Shown: positions 32,873 to 43,352, counted from the first letter of the stretch. The stretch: DNA of 64,000 nucleotides from Brachypterus glaber (GCA_958510825.1 OY294048.1:25981680-26045679), one strand, 5' to 3'. Program-made: numbers and translations. Notes: generated from the letters alone by a model not told the origin.

Positions 32873-34373
32873 ATGCCTATCGATAGGTTTGGTAGACATT
32901 ATTTAGACGTAAAATATAATTATCCTGAGAAAACAATTCTTGCGAAAAATCGACCGGTTGATTCACAAAATGTAATTTCAACGCAAACATTTTTGAATTC
33001 TGGAAATAATTATTACATGAAAAATAAAAGAATAATAAATTTAGAAATTCCCAAAAGCGAATTTGATGCAACTAATTAACATTATGTAGATAATATTTTA
33101 CAACAATCTTTGGAAAATTACAATAAAATCAAATCAAGTATTGAAAAAATTGATAATTTTACTCAGCAACTGAATAAAATAATTAGCATGGGATCTCAAG
33201 AAGAATCCAGTTCAAAAAAAATTTAAGAAATTTGAAGATAAATTAGATGAATTTGTAAAGGCTAAAGAAAATATTGTAAAAGAAATTTTAAATTTGTCTG
33301 AGAAAAGTGTTAACAAAAAGGGACACTTGACAGTTTAAAAATAAAATAACTAGCAGTGAATTATTAACACAAAGTATGGATAAGCAAATTGATAAACTTA
33401 AACATGATTTTGAAACGTCTTTAAAAAACATTGGAAAAGAAATTCTAAATTTGTCTGAGAAAAGTGTTAACCAAAAAGGAATCTTTGATAGTTTTCAAAA
33501 TAAAGTTACCAGCAGTGAAGTATTAATCCAAAATATTAATGAGAAAATTAGTAAACTGAAATCTGATTTTGAAACGTCTTTAAAAAACATTGGAACAGAA
33601 ATTCAAAATTTGTCTGAGAAAAGTGTTAACCAAAAAGGAATCTTTGATAGTTTTCAAAATAAAGTTACCAGCAGTGAAGTATTACTCCAAAATATAGACA
33701 AAAAAATAATCAAACTTAAAACTGATTTTGAAACGTCTTTAAAAAACATTGGAAAAGAAATTCAAAATTTGCCTGAGAAAAGTGTTAACCAAAAACAGAT
33801 ACTTGATAATTTTCAAACTAAAATAAATAGCAGTGCAGTATTAATCCAAAATATTAATGAAAAAATATCCAAACTTAAATTGGATTTTGAGGACTCTTTA
33901 AAAAAGCGCACAGAACTAACTGAAAAAATTAATAAAAATGAAAAAATTATGATAGCTAATAAAAAACAAATTCAGTATAATAAAATGACTTTAGATGGCG
34001 ACATAGATAAAAAAATACAGAAATTATTCTATGAGAGTATATTTATAATTACTGGTAGTTCAGTTACTGACCAAACATTTATTGCTTCACATTATTCTGT
34101 AAAATCTAAATATTATTTATATAAATTACAAAACTTAAAAGAGATAATTCAACTTCCTTTCAAGAGGGCTTTACTCAAAAAAAGTAACATATAGTGGACC
34201 TCCTGGTATTATAATTTTAAATAATAAGGAACATTATTCAACCACCAAGCTTGGTTTAAATAATTTAAATAGTCGAGACGTGACGAACATCGACACTTTT
34301 TCTATTGCAACACTAGATCGTAAGACGCAAGGGAATATTTATCTCGAATTACTATTACTTTTACCCATATATA
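32873..34373 (+). pseudogene. Coiled-coil fibre-like virion protein with 53-residue repeats
   Basis: An N-terminal piece starts MPIDRFGRHYL (32873), runs to a TAA at 33077-33079, and continues in frame into a coiled-coil segment. A broken first repeat follows, then an open 272-codon frame (33376-34194) with three more copies of a 53-residue (159-bp) unit including DFETSLKNIG, NLSEKSVNQKG and SSEVLIQNI. After the repeats comes a non-coiled C-terminal part beginning IITGSSVTDQTFIAS, which a frameshift carries on to about 34373. A short conserved N-tail, repeated coiled shaft and distinct C-terminal domain recall a capsid fibre. This role is inference from architecture and position beside the capsid genes. 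Heptad-like hydrophobic spacing is visible in each repeat. Confidence 0.6.
33210..33890 (+). repeat. 159-bp in-frame tandem repeats
   Basis: About four copies. The second and third coding copies are nearly identical at the DNA level, while the first and last have diverged. Unit length is divisible by three, so copy number can change without breaking the frame. Confidence 0.85.
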
Positions 34374-35311
34374 ATGAAAAACAGTAATAATATTAAGGAA
34401 CAAGTTGTTACTGAACTTCATAAACCTGCCAGAAAAAAAATTAAACGATGTAGGGTTATAATTAAGGGTTTAAATGATTTATGGGTTGCTGATCTAGTTG
34501 AAATGATTCCATACTCCAAAATGAATAAGGGATATAAATATATTTTAGTTGTGATAAATGCATTTTTCAAATTTGTGTGGTTAGAACTTTTAAAAAGTAA
34601 AAAGGGTAAAGATGTTACAAGTGCTATGAAATCTATTTTGCTAGCAAACAAAAAAAAGGTCCTAAAAATCTACAAACCGATATGGGACGGGAATTTTACA
34701 ACAAAGATTTTAAGCAATTAATGCAAGAATATAAAATAAATCATTACAGTACTTACTCAAATATTAAAGCCTCCATAGTAGAGAGGGTGAATCGAACTTT
34801 GAAAAATAAAATGTGGCGTCAATTTAGCTTGCAGGGAAGTTATAAATGGTTGGATATTTTTAAAAATATTGTAAATAGTTATAACAACACTATACATTCT
34901 ACGACTGGTTTTAAACCTAAAGAGGTTAATCAAAAAAATGAAAAAGCAATATTATTAGTCGTACAGTTTTCCAAAAAAATTTGTAAAGCCGAATTATAAA
35001 GTCGGTGACTTTGTTAGAATAAGTAAATACAGAGAGGCCTTTAGCAAAGGATATCAAAACCCTCTTGGTCAAATGAATTTTTTTCCATTAAGGAAATCAA
35101 GTTTACAAAACCTCCAACTTATATTCTGGAGGGTCAAAGAAAAGAACCAATAAAAGGGCGCTTTTATGATTATGAAATTTCCAAGGTCATGTATCCTGAC
35201 GTTTATTTAATTTCTAAAATACTACAGACTAAAAATAACAAGGTCAAGGTAAGGTACCTTGGGCTTCCAAAGTCACATGATGAATGGATATCCAAAAAAG
35301 ATTTCGTTTAG
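34374..35311 (+). pseudogene. Polinton DDE integrase with chromodomain-like C-terminus
   Basis: Integrase of the retroviral type used by Polintons. The core reads WVADLVEM (first Asp), KYILVVINAFFKFVW, QTDMGREFYN (second Asp) and SIVERVNRTLKNKMW (Glu). The frame shifts near 34660 and near 34970. The C-terminus reads YKVGDFVRISKYR, YEISKVMYPDVYLISKI and LGLPKSHDEWISKKDFV, an SH3-like and chromodomain-like tail, with a stop at 35309-35311. The N-terminal zinc-binding part expected before HKPARKKIKRCRV is missing or unrecognisable. It produced the 6-bp target duplication at the ends of the element, by family knowledge. Confidence 0.92.
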
Positions 35312-35370
35312 ATCTATATTAAGTATAAAAAATATTTTTTAATTAGTATTATTTGAGATTGTAAAGTATA

Positions 35371-35835
35371 ATGATGTCCTTAACTACCGATTATTTCGAT
35401 CTTGTAAACGATATATTATTGTGGTACGAAGATGAAATCGATCAACAACTGTTAAATGAAACATCTTATTTTTTAAAAACCTGTAACTTAAAAATCTCTA
35501 CGGGCCTTAATGTAGCTATGGGGATAGTGCTATGTTTAAGATTTATACAGGGCGATCAAACCATATCTTTTTTAGACCTGGACTGTTATGATTTATTGGA
35601 TAATATTAAAATTTTATTGGAGAATAACCAGAATAAATCAAATTTTGAAGTTGACCTCTATAATTTAACCAAATCTACCGAGGACCAAGGATATTTGAAA
35701 CTGGAGAAAAAAGAAAAAAACATTATTTTTTCTAAAGAATGTATTGATGAACTTTTATCTTTGCAAATTTTAATTAATTATCGCCTAAAGTATTTAAAAA
35801 ATTTAGATTTTAAATTTTTTTTATCTAATGCTTGA
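35371..35835 (+). CDS. Hypothetical Polinton protein, 154 aa
   Basis: Open frame starting MMSLTTDYFDLVNDILLWYE. It is acidic in the N-terminal half, predicted mostly helical, with no signal peptide, no Cys cluster and no recognisable motif. It follows the integrase by 60 bp on the same strand and overlaps the next small ORF by 8 bases. Integrity in an otherwise eroded element could mean chance or constraint. I do not recognise the family. Confidence 0.55.
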   Translation: MMSLTTDYFDLVNDILLWYEDEIDQQLLNETSYFLKTCNLKISTGLNVAMGIVLCLRFIQGDQTISFLDLDCYDLLDNIKILLENNQNKSNFEVDLYNLTKSTEDQGYLKLEKKEKNIIFSKECIDELLSLQILINYRLKYLKNLDFKFFLSNA

Positions 35836-35974
35836 TGATATGATGCAAGAATTGGATAAACTTTCATCAATTTTTTTTAATTCCAATAATTATTTAATAT
35901 TCCTAAAATTACTACAATTTTATCCCAATGTAATTAATATAAACCTGGATAAGGTAAACTTTATGGATATGTAA
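35828..35974 (+). CDS. Hypothetical small protein, 48 aa
   Basis: Starts MLDDMMQELDKLSSIFFNSN and its ATG lies within the last codons of the preceding ORF. It is helical and leucine-rich. It could instead be the frameshifted C-terminus of the 154-residue protein, since both are similar in composition. It lies before a hairpin at 36048. Confidence 0.4.
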   Translation: MLDDMMQELDKLSSIFFNSNNYLIFLKLLQFYPNVININLDKVNFMDM

Positions 35975-36047
35975 AAAATTAAAATTGTTAATCAAATAAA
36001 ATATTTTATTTAAACCCTACACCTAATAATCGAATCTTAAAAATATT

Positions 36048-36092
36048 GTAAGCGTAATATTTTAAAAATAATTTTCAAAATATTACGCTTAT
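36048..36092. terminator. Hairpin between convergent gene blocks
   Basis: A 16-base inverted repeat GTAAGCGTAATATTTT and its partner ending ACGCTTAT, with a ~13-base AT loop, sits where the rightward gene block ends and the leftward right-end genes approach. AATAAA occurs nearby at 35995. A transcription end or palindromic barrier is plausible by position. Confidence 0.45.
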
Positions 36093-36598
36093 CCTAGAAG
36101 TTTATTATTTTAAAGATGAATTTACAAAAATTAAAAAATAAAATATTATATTGCCATTCTGAAAACAACATTGAAATAAAAAGACTGGTTATTTAACCAG
36201 AGGGTATCTGCCCGTCAGTATACCACAGGTGAAATTTATGGCGCTCGGGTTAATTCAGGGTCGGAAGTTAAAGGGGGCACCTTCAGGACACCTACCTGAG
36301 AGTGTTTTTGTTTGGATTGGGATGCCAACCCCTTAATTTCTTTAAAAGGTTGTAAAAAAACTAGGTTACAAGCGTTCCAGCCAATCAAAGAAATATCCGG
36401 ACAAAAACATCTCTAACATTAAAATACAAGGATTTACTCAAAACCAATGCCCTAGTAACAGTAACGTAAATTTGATTTAAGCAGGTTAATATTAATTTGT
36501 TACCAGGGTGGTTACCCCCTATGAGTGTTTTTAAATAATTGAAAACAATTCGAATTACCGAATTAATAATTAAATAATTTAAAATGATTTCTTTCCAA
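36093..36598. other. Non-coding, with a less AT-rich segment
   Basis: No gene recognised. Positions 36190-36340 are clearly richer in GC than the surroundings (for example GGGTCGGAAGTTAAAGGGGG), with no duplication flanks that I can see. It may be a small insertion or 3' UTR. Confidence 0.4.
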
Positions 36599-36835
36599 TT
36601 AAAAACTACTAAAATAACTATCGAATAATTTAAAATGTTGTAAGAATGTGTCGTACTTAAAACAATCTTTATGCCCAAAACTTTGATAAATACATGGTGT
36701 TTCAAAATGTTTTTTACACAGCATACAGTGTATGTGCCCGTAGGCATGGGAATGTATGTGAATTACTGACAATTCTTTCACAGAATGTTTTATATCGGTG
36801 ATTACCGAATTACATTTCATGCAAGTATTAGGCAT
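36599..36835 (-). CDS. Small Cys/His-rich protein of the Polinton right end
   Basis: 78 codons. It has CMKC near the N-terminus and HIHCMLCKKHFETPC further on, with additional His (HIHSHAYGH) and Cys (GHKDC) residues: enough for one or two zinc sites of ribbon or RING-like spacing, although I cannot fit a named family. An overlapping frame at 36385-36747 has no such pattern. It runs leftward, downstream of the membrane protein gene. A nucleic-acid or ubiquitin-related role is speculation. Confidence 0.5.
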   Translation of the reverse strand: MPNTCMKCNSVITDIKHSVKELSVIHIHSHAYGHIHCMLCKKHFETPCIYQSFGHKDCFKYDTFLQHFKLFDSYFSSF

Positions 36836-37376
36836 TTTTTCGATTCATTAATCAATAATAAATAATTATTACAGGTTATTGAATGATTTGGTAGATTTTT
36901 TCAAAAACAAAAGCAATTAAAAAATCAAGGTCTCTTATTGACAGTTGAAAGAGTCACAAAGCGATATAATTTTTGATGAAACCCGTATTTTTTTTGATAA
37001 TAAAACGTTAAACAAATTTTATTTACTAACGCTAAAAATTTTACTAGAAAAAATTTACTTTTAAACATAAAAATAATCCCATTTTAAAATTAAAAATATA
37101 ATTCAAAATAAAAATAAAAATGTTTCTTAAAAAAACAATATATCCTTACCTTTAAAGTTTTAAATTGAAAAGAGAGAAGAACTTAGTTCACCTAAACAAA
37201 CTTAAAAAATTGATGACTTGGTAAAGCAGAAAACAGGTTTATATACAAAAAAACTATTCATGATTTATTGAATTCATTCATGGTCACTGCGTACTAAGTT
37301 ATATAACATATTGCATCATATTGTACTTAACCCTATACTGAGTGTCCAGAAAAAAATAAATACAATACGTTCATAT
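36836..37376. other. AT-rich intergenic stretch
   Basis: Nothing recognisable. It should contain the promoter of the Cys/His-rich ORF and the 3' end of the membrane-protein transcript (AATAAA-like sequences occur on the minus strand). Confidence 0.4.
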
Positions 37377-37892
37377 TTAATTATTTAATTCAGTTATTTC
37401 ACTATTTCTAAATGTGTACAAATTGTTACTATTTTTATAAAAAATAAATAAAATTAATAAAAGACTAAGAAATAAAATAAGAAATACAACTAAGAAAACC
37501 AGAAACTTATTAAAATAATATATTTGTTCATCCATTATTTTTTCTTCCCCCTTGTTAATACAAAGATTTTGGTTCCATAAAATTGTGTGCCAATCGGTTC
37601 TTAGGCTACTACCGTTAACAAAAGACATCATAAGTTGATAGTTTAAAAATGTTTTATTATATATTTTTAAATTTCTGGAATCGTCAATAAATATATCCAT
37701 GCTATAATCTTCATAGTCCAAAGTTTTTAAGGACATTCTTCTGAAGTTTTGCGGCCAATTAGGAACTTCCAAATTAAGATCTACATTACAAGAAGAGGTA
37801 GAAGTTATATACATTTCCCCGACATTATAAGGTTTTAAAAATATAAGTTGGGGATTGGCAAAAAAACTTAACAATAACAATTCGTTAATCAT
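37377..37892 (-). CDS. Membrane protein with signal peptide and C-terminal TM (candidate glycoprotein)
   Basis: 171 codons, uninterrupted. The N-terminus MINELLLLSFFANPQLIFL looks like a signal peptide or anchor. The middle ~100 residues are polar with two N-glycosylation sequons (NKT and NGS) and two or three Cys (SSCNV, NLCIN). A long hydrophobic segment, FLVFLVVFLILFLSLLLILF, near residue 135 is followed by a short tail. This is type I topology. I do not recognise the family. It is the outermost gene before the right TIR and runs leftward. Its frame is open, unlike most of the virus-like genes. Confidence 0.6.
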   Translation of the reverse strand: MINELLLLSFFANPQLIFLKPYNVGEMYITSTSSCNVDLNLEVPNWPQNFRRMSLKTLDYEDYSMDIFIDDSRNLKIYNKTFLNYQLMMSFVNGSSLRTDWHTILWNQNLCINKGEEKIMDEQIYYFNKFLVFLVVFLILFLSLLLILFIFYKNSNNLYTFRNSEITELNN

Positions 37893-37920
37893 GATGTAAT
37901 TCCCTTAAACAATTAAAGAA

Positions 37921-38014
37921 TGACTTAAAGTTAAGTTTATCTAATATTATAAATAATTTTTAAATAATGACCTAAAGTTGACTTTATCTAATATTATAAA
38001 TAATTTTTAAAACA
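37921..38014. repeat. 47-bp tandem duplication
   Basis: Two copies of an AT-rich unit (TGAC(T/C)TAAAGTT...TTTTTAAA) upstream of the membrane-protein gene, in its probable promoter region. Confidence 0.85.
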
Positions 38015-38192
38015 CTCTGTAGTAAACCAAGTTCTTAAACAATAAGTAATGCAAATTAAATTGCAGATTTTCCACCTGTTCAATTAAAGAACAATAGCAA
38101 CAGGATAAAGCTATTAAGTATAAACAAACAAATTAAAGTATTTACATAACACGGAAAAATATTAGAAATCAGTCAAGTGGAAATATAAATGT

Positions 38193-38340
38193 AAACAAAA
38201 TTAACATTCCATTAATTTTCATACACTGTAAAAATTTATTTTGTGACAAAAAGATCAAAAACGGACAAACAAAATTAACATTCCATTAATTTTCATACAC
38301 TGTAAAAAATTATATTGTGACAAAAAGATCAAAAACGGAC
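38193..38340. repeat. 74-bp tandem duplication
   Basis: Two near-identical units each ending GATCAAAAACGGAC, followed by further AAAACGGAC phrases to 38372. It lies just inside the right TIR. Confidence 0.85.
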
Positions 38341-38570
38341 ATAAAAAAGTAGAAACGGACGAAAACGGACATTAAATCCAAAAAAAAAAACGATTACACC
38401 CGAACAAAAGGGATATTGAAGAGTATGAGGTGAAACTAAAAATTTTTTCTACATTTTCTAAGCTAAGTCTAACAGAAAACAAGACATGTCTTGTTTCACA
38501 AAAAAATAATAATTTGTATCAAAATGAAAAAATAAAAAATAATTAATAAATATCTTTTGTTTTATTTTCT

Positions 38571-38783
38571 CTAATTTAAATTAACAATTTTATTTTTAAT
38601 CAACATGCAAAGTCGAATTTTACATTCTAGAACTTTATTCAAAGTATTACTAGCTGCTTTTATCCTTCTTTGAAAATAAAATCTATCTCGGTCATATTGT
38701 TCCCAATCTATCCAATTTTCCGAATCTTAATGTGGGAAATAATAATAGGTTAATGTTATGGGATCAAACTTGACTCTTTGTAT
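38571..38783 (-). pseudogene. Broken copy of the 71-codon TIR ORF
   Basis: The minus strand matches 8532-8747 through nearly the whole frame, but the start codon is ATA, and an in-frame stop with a small length change interrupts the middle (near 38729). The C-terminal block ECKIRLCMLIKNKIV is unchanged between copies. Confidence 0.8.
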
Positions 38784-38904
38784 AACTACTAATTTTTAGC
38801 TTTATAATTTATATTTTTATAAACGTTCCACTTTCAAGGTCAGACCCTTCTAGATGGTAATCAATCGTGACGTTATCACTTATTCTAACTTTGCCATAAC
38901 ACTT

Positions 38905-39206
38905 TTTTACCTGCGTTAAACACTTCTGCGCATAAATATGTCCCACCAAACTGTACTGCGCCTGGTAACTTTTTCAGACGACTTTTTCACCTGCGTTTGT
39001 CCTATTAAACACTGTACTGCGCATGGTAACTTTGTCAGATCACTTTTTCACCTGCGTTTGTCCTATTAAACACTTCTGCGCATAAATATGTCCCACAAAA
39101 CTGTACTGCGCATGGTAACTTTATCAGACGACTTTTTCACCTGCGTTTGTCCTGTTAAACACTTCTGCGCATAAATATGTCCCACCAAACTGTACTGCGC
39201 ATGTGC
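38905..39206. repeat. ~90-bp minisatellite in right TIR
   Basis: Just over three units of ACTTTTTCACCTGCGTT...CTGTACTGCGCATGGTA, the second shortened by ~26 bp. It is richer in GC than its flanks. Confidence 0.85.
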
Positions 39207-39506
39207 AAACCTAAATTTTTCTCAGTTAAACCGAATATACCCGAAAATAACCAAAAAACTCGACTAAACCCGTAAAACCAAAAAAAAACATGTAGAAACA
39301 TGTAAAAATCCCCTTCCCCTTATTTCCAGATCAAATCCCAATTTTTCGACTGCCCCCCGTATAGAACACAGATTCGAGATGAAAATGGGAGGAAAAGTGA
39401 CGTCATCGCCTATCCCGCAATGTAAAAATTCACTGTAGAACTTTTCGACTGCCCCCCGTATCAAATGGGAGGGGGAGTGAGCCAGAACTCTCATAAAACA
39501 ACTACT

Positions 39507-39694
39507 GGGGTACCTTAAAAAATAAAGTATATTCAACACCTTCCAACAACATGGAACATTTAAAACAAAAAATTAGAGACGCCTGTACTGAGTTGGATCC
39601 TAATTCAATTTTAAAATCAACAACGTCAGAAGTAAGAAAAAGATTAACAAAATTATTGGAAGAGGACGGGCGACATGTTGAACATTTATTATAA
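39507..39694 (+). pseudogene. Tc1/mariner-like transposase, C-terminal part
   Basis: After the GGGGTA duplication the frame reads YLKNKVYSTP, HLKQKIRDACTEL and ends EEDGRHVEHLL with a stop at 39692-39694, the normal end of the transposase whose earlier parts are at 4313-4648 and 7538-7938. A polyadenylation-like AATAAAACA follows near 39891. Confidence 0.85.
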
Positions 39695-41300
39695 TTTTTT
39701 GTATGTTACGTTGTTTTTGTATGTTACATTAGTTTTTGTATAACTCGTATGTTGTATGTTAAGTTTAAATTGTTATTGCAATATTTGTCTTACAAGGTTG
39801 TTTTATATTCCCAAAGATACATATTTTTACTATATATTTTATAGTAGTAGTTTTGTATAAATTTTTAATTATTTTGGTTATTATTCTCTAATAAAACAAG
39901 GACTGCAAAAAATTTAAAAAACGAGTTTTTTTGTTGCTATTTTTAAAATGAACATTTGGCAAAATTGTCACGTCTGTGACGGTCCCCAGCGATAGTTTAG
40001 CAAGTTTTAAGGGTTCAGAGAGTTAGTTAAAATTAATATACTGTGAAAACACAGTGAAAAAAATTTGAAAATGTTTCCACGAATACAAGGTTTTCCCAAA
40101 ATTTTGAAAAATGGAAAAGCAAAAATAAAGAAAGAGATTTTGATCTAAGTACTAACTACTATACTATAATAAAATTAAATATAGTATTACTAGGTATTTG
40201 ATCTTATTAGTATTAGTAGGTAGTAATTATTTCCATGAATGATTGTTAACACTATACCAGGCACGGCGGGTCCAAAACCGGTTTTATTAAAAATTTCACC
40301 TCCATCCAAAACTGATGTCAATTCTTGTTAAGGGATCGAATACGAGTAGAATAAACCAAAAATTAAAAAAATCGTAGGAAGAAATTTTGAGTAATATCGA
40401 TAAACGTCTGTTTTTGGATACTTTACAGCTGTTAAATTATTCTCTTGCCTTTTGAAGTACTGAAAATTAATTAAAACCCCTTGTATGTCATACTACTGGA
40501 AAGCTATTAAAATGAGCTTTCTTTTGATATATAACATAATAACAAAGAGCAACGCGGGTTGCCTACTCTAGACCTTTTAATAAGTTTTCATAAAAAAATA
40601 GTTATATTGCAAAACTTAACAGGTTGTTTTAAAAACAGAAATACTAAATTAAGAGGAGATTCTACACCGAAAAATGTAAAAAAAAGTTCCTATAAAGATT
40701 TGTCTGTAGATGTGTCCTAGGGAGTTACGGCCCTCCGAAGTGTCCGTCCGTCCGTAGGGTTTTTATTAATTATCTCTGAAACCCTATAAACTACACCAAC
40801 GAAATTTTGTACATACCCTTATATAATAAAGGCAATCATCCTATGTAATTTTGATTTTATAATTTTAACCAGAGGCATGCAAAATAGGGGACGCTTTTGC
40901 CCCAAACTTTTTTTATTGCTTTTTTGAAATTTTTCCAATTAAATATGTTTCCTTGATTTAAAACACATAAGAAAGGTACTCTTTATGTAATACCAAACAC
41001 GCCGCACGGTGGGTCCAAAACTAGTTTTTATAACAATTTCACCTCTATCCAAAATTAATGTTAATTCTTATTAAGGGGTCGAATACGAGTAAAAAAAAAA
41101 CAAAAATAAAAAAATTGATGGAAGAAATTTTGAGTAATACCGAAAAACTTGCTTTTAAATATTTTTGTAGGTATTAAATTATTCTCGTGCCTTTTGGAAC
41201 ACTAAAACTAATTAGTTTCATTAATGAAACCGCTTTGTACAGCATATCAGTGGAAAGCTATATTATTTCTTTTGATATATAATATAAAAAAAACAACTTA
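39695..41300. repeat. Degenerate repeats, no gene
   Basis: A block starting GGTCCAAAACCGGTTTT near 40270 recurs in direct orientation near 41010 (about 740 bp apart, roughly 80 percent alike by eye). Between them, 40640-40990 is a diverged relative of the foldback at 31533-32700 (shared AAAAAGTTCCTATAAA and CCCCAAACTTTTTT phrases). Confidence 0.6.
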
Positions 41301-41500
41301 NNNNNNNNNNNNNNNNNNNNNNNNNNNNNNNNNNNNNNNNNNNNNNNNNNNNNNNNNNNNNNNNNNNNNNNNNNNNNNNNNNNNNNNNNNNNNNNNNNNN
41401 NNNNNNNNNNNNNNNNNNNNNNNNNNNNNNNNNNNNNNNNNNNNNNNNNNNNNNNNNNNNNNNNNNNNNNNNNNNNNNNNNNNNNNNNNNNNNNNNNNNN
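41301..41500. other. Assembly gap (200 N)
   Basis: Exactly 200 unknown bases, probably a fixed-size scaffold gap. The two flanks need not be neighbours at that distance. Confidence 0.98.
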
Positions 41501-41898
41501 AAGTGCAGGGAAAACTTTCTTTTAATCGCATATTTGCAATGTGGAATGTATTAATAATAATATACTTTATTTCATAAAAAATGCTTACATATTTTACATC
41601 TACCCTTGGGTAAAATGACAACGCCACAAAAAATATAAAACAAGAAAACATTGATTGAAAACTGTCACAAAATGGTAAAATTACAAATCTAATAAGACAT
41701 AAATTCACCTAGAGTATATGGTTTGGACTTACACAAATAATCAAAAAGTTTTATTTTAAAAGTTTTTAAATTCACAGAAACTTTCAACTGTGGAGGCAAC
41801 TTATTATAGAGTTGAATTGATGAAAAATACAGTCCTTTTTCATAAGCAACTAATGTGTGCTTAGGAACACTGTAATTTAAACATCTGGGAGATTTAGG

Positions 41899-43149
41899 CT
41901 AAAGATTTAAAAATAAGTTACGATTTTTATAAAAAAATAAAATAGTTTCATAAACATATTGACCAATCACAGTTAAAATTTTATGCTTTTTAAAAATATC
42001 TCTACACGAGTCTCTAAAACCTAATTTTAAAATTGTACGCAAGGCCCTCTTTTGGCATTTAAAAAGAACCTCAACATCACTGCATTTCCCCCAAAATATG
42101 ACTCCATACCTCAAGAGGCTTTGAAAGTTTGAAAAATAAACAAGTCTAAGGGTATTTATATCTAAATAACCCCTCAAAACAAACAAAGAGTAAACTACCC
42201 CATTAAGTTTTTTCCGCAAATGGCATACATGCGACGACCAGTTCAAATTTTCGTCTATAAAAATTCCTAAAAATTTTACGTATTGAGATAATACTCTGTT
42301 CGTGTTACTTATTTTGATCGTTTCAATCCTTTGATTCGAGTTTTTTACTGCTTTAAAAATCATAAAATTGGTTTTTTCCTCATTCAAAATTAACCTGTTA
42401 TTTTCCAACCAGGCTTTTATTTTTGAGATTAAAATTTCAGTTTCAGAAATTATATTTTTAGAGTTTGATTTCAGTAAGTAATTCGAATCATCGGCAAAAC
42501 TCACCAGAGCTTGATTTTCGTTCTGGAGAGTCACATATATGTCATTTATAAAAATTATAAAAAGTAATGGGCCCAAGATACTCCCTTGAGGTACCCCAAC
42601 CCCTACACTTCCAGTATCTGATAAAAATCTAATAAAGTCCTCAAAAATTTGTACGCGTTGAGTTCGATTTGAAAGGTAGGATTTGAGCCACCGCAGCGCA
42701 ACGACTCTTACCCCGTATCTTTCTAGTTTTTCAAAAAGTATGTTATAATCTAAGCAGTCAAACGCCTTTGTTAATTCTAAAAAAAATGCTAAAATGAGTT
42801 GTTTGTTCTCAAAACCTTCAAGAATACTATGCAAGAAGCTATGCACCGCGGTCTCCACAGATCTACCTCTCAAATAACCGTGTTGCATTTTACTAAATAA
42901 ATTATGTTTATTAAAAAAGTTTAAAATTCTACTCGCCATTGCCATCTCACAAATTTTTGAGAATGTTGAAGAAGACTTACCGGTCTGTAGTTCTGTACAA
43001 GAGTTGGGTCCCCCTTTTTGTATATGGGAGTCACTATTGCAATTTTTAGCTTGTCTTATGATATGTGTTAAGGGTTTACAAAGTTCATTTCTACAAAATT
43101 TAGTAATACTAGGAGAAATTTTTTCATAATCTTGTAAATGCTTCATCAA
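41899..43149 (-). pseudogene. LINE reverse transcriptase (Jockey/CR1-like), 5' truncated
   Basis: A 416-codon open frame covers the RT palm: ELTKAFDCLDYN (first Asp), GVGVPQGSILGPLLF, FADDSNYLL (catalytic Asp pair), LGIFIDENLNWSSH, then the post-RT C-terminus. Endonuclease and ORF1 are absent and the N-terminal RT region (before SKICEMAMASR) looks scrambled. The 3' UTR runs to about 41545. A TAA microsatellite lies beyond its 5' side at 43255. Confidence 0.9.
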
Positions 43150-43252
43150 TGAATGCTTTTAAAAATGGGCTGGATAGGTTTCATAATAATTGGACTATTC
43201 ATTAGTTTAAAATATATTGAGTTATATAGGTTAATCCTAAACTCTTATTGTA

Positions 43253-43352
<100 letters not shown>

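Larger units (their letters stand above)
7939..39506. mobile_element. Polinton/Maverick (polintovirus/adintovirus-like) integrated element, 31.6 kb with nested insertions
   Basis: The ends are AGTAGTTG and CAACTACT, fitting the AGT...ACT ends of this group. They are flanked by a perfect 6-bp duplication GGGGTA. The ~1-kb terminal inverted repeats and the gene set (PolB, packaging ATPase, PLA2/core protein, adenain-like protease, penton-like and double-jelly-roll capsids, DDE integrase) define the group. Without the 13.9-kb LTR element (14064-27989) and the 1.2-kb foldback (31533-32700), the element would be about 16.5 kb, which is normal for the family. Left-arm genes PolB and ATPase run leftward, most virion genes rightward, and two genes at the right end leftward. 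Nearly all core genes are damaged, so this copy cannot be autonomous. It is inserted in a transposase gene. Confidence 0.95.
38413..39506. repeat. Right terminal inverted repeat of the Polinton
   Basis: Inverted partner of 7939-8895. It contains a copy of the PolB 3' end (38413-38510), the broken 71-codon ORF (38571-38783), a minisatellite (38905-39206) not in the left copy, and two G-rich boxes on the minus strand (39342-39362 and 39441-39461). The outermost box is 45 bp from the tip on both sides. Confidence 0.9.

Noticed and set aside
33210..33890. CRISPR-like array
   Set aside because: Units are contiguous, in-frame coding repeats without spacers, in a eukaryotic element.
41224..41708. 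Frames running through the N block
   Set aside because: Most of their length is unknown bases; no evidence of coding.
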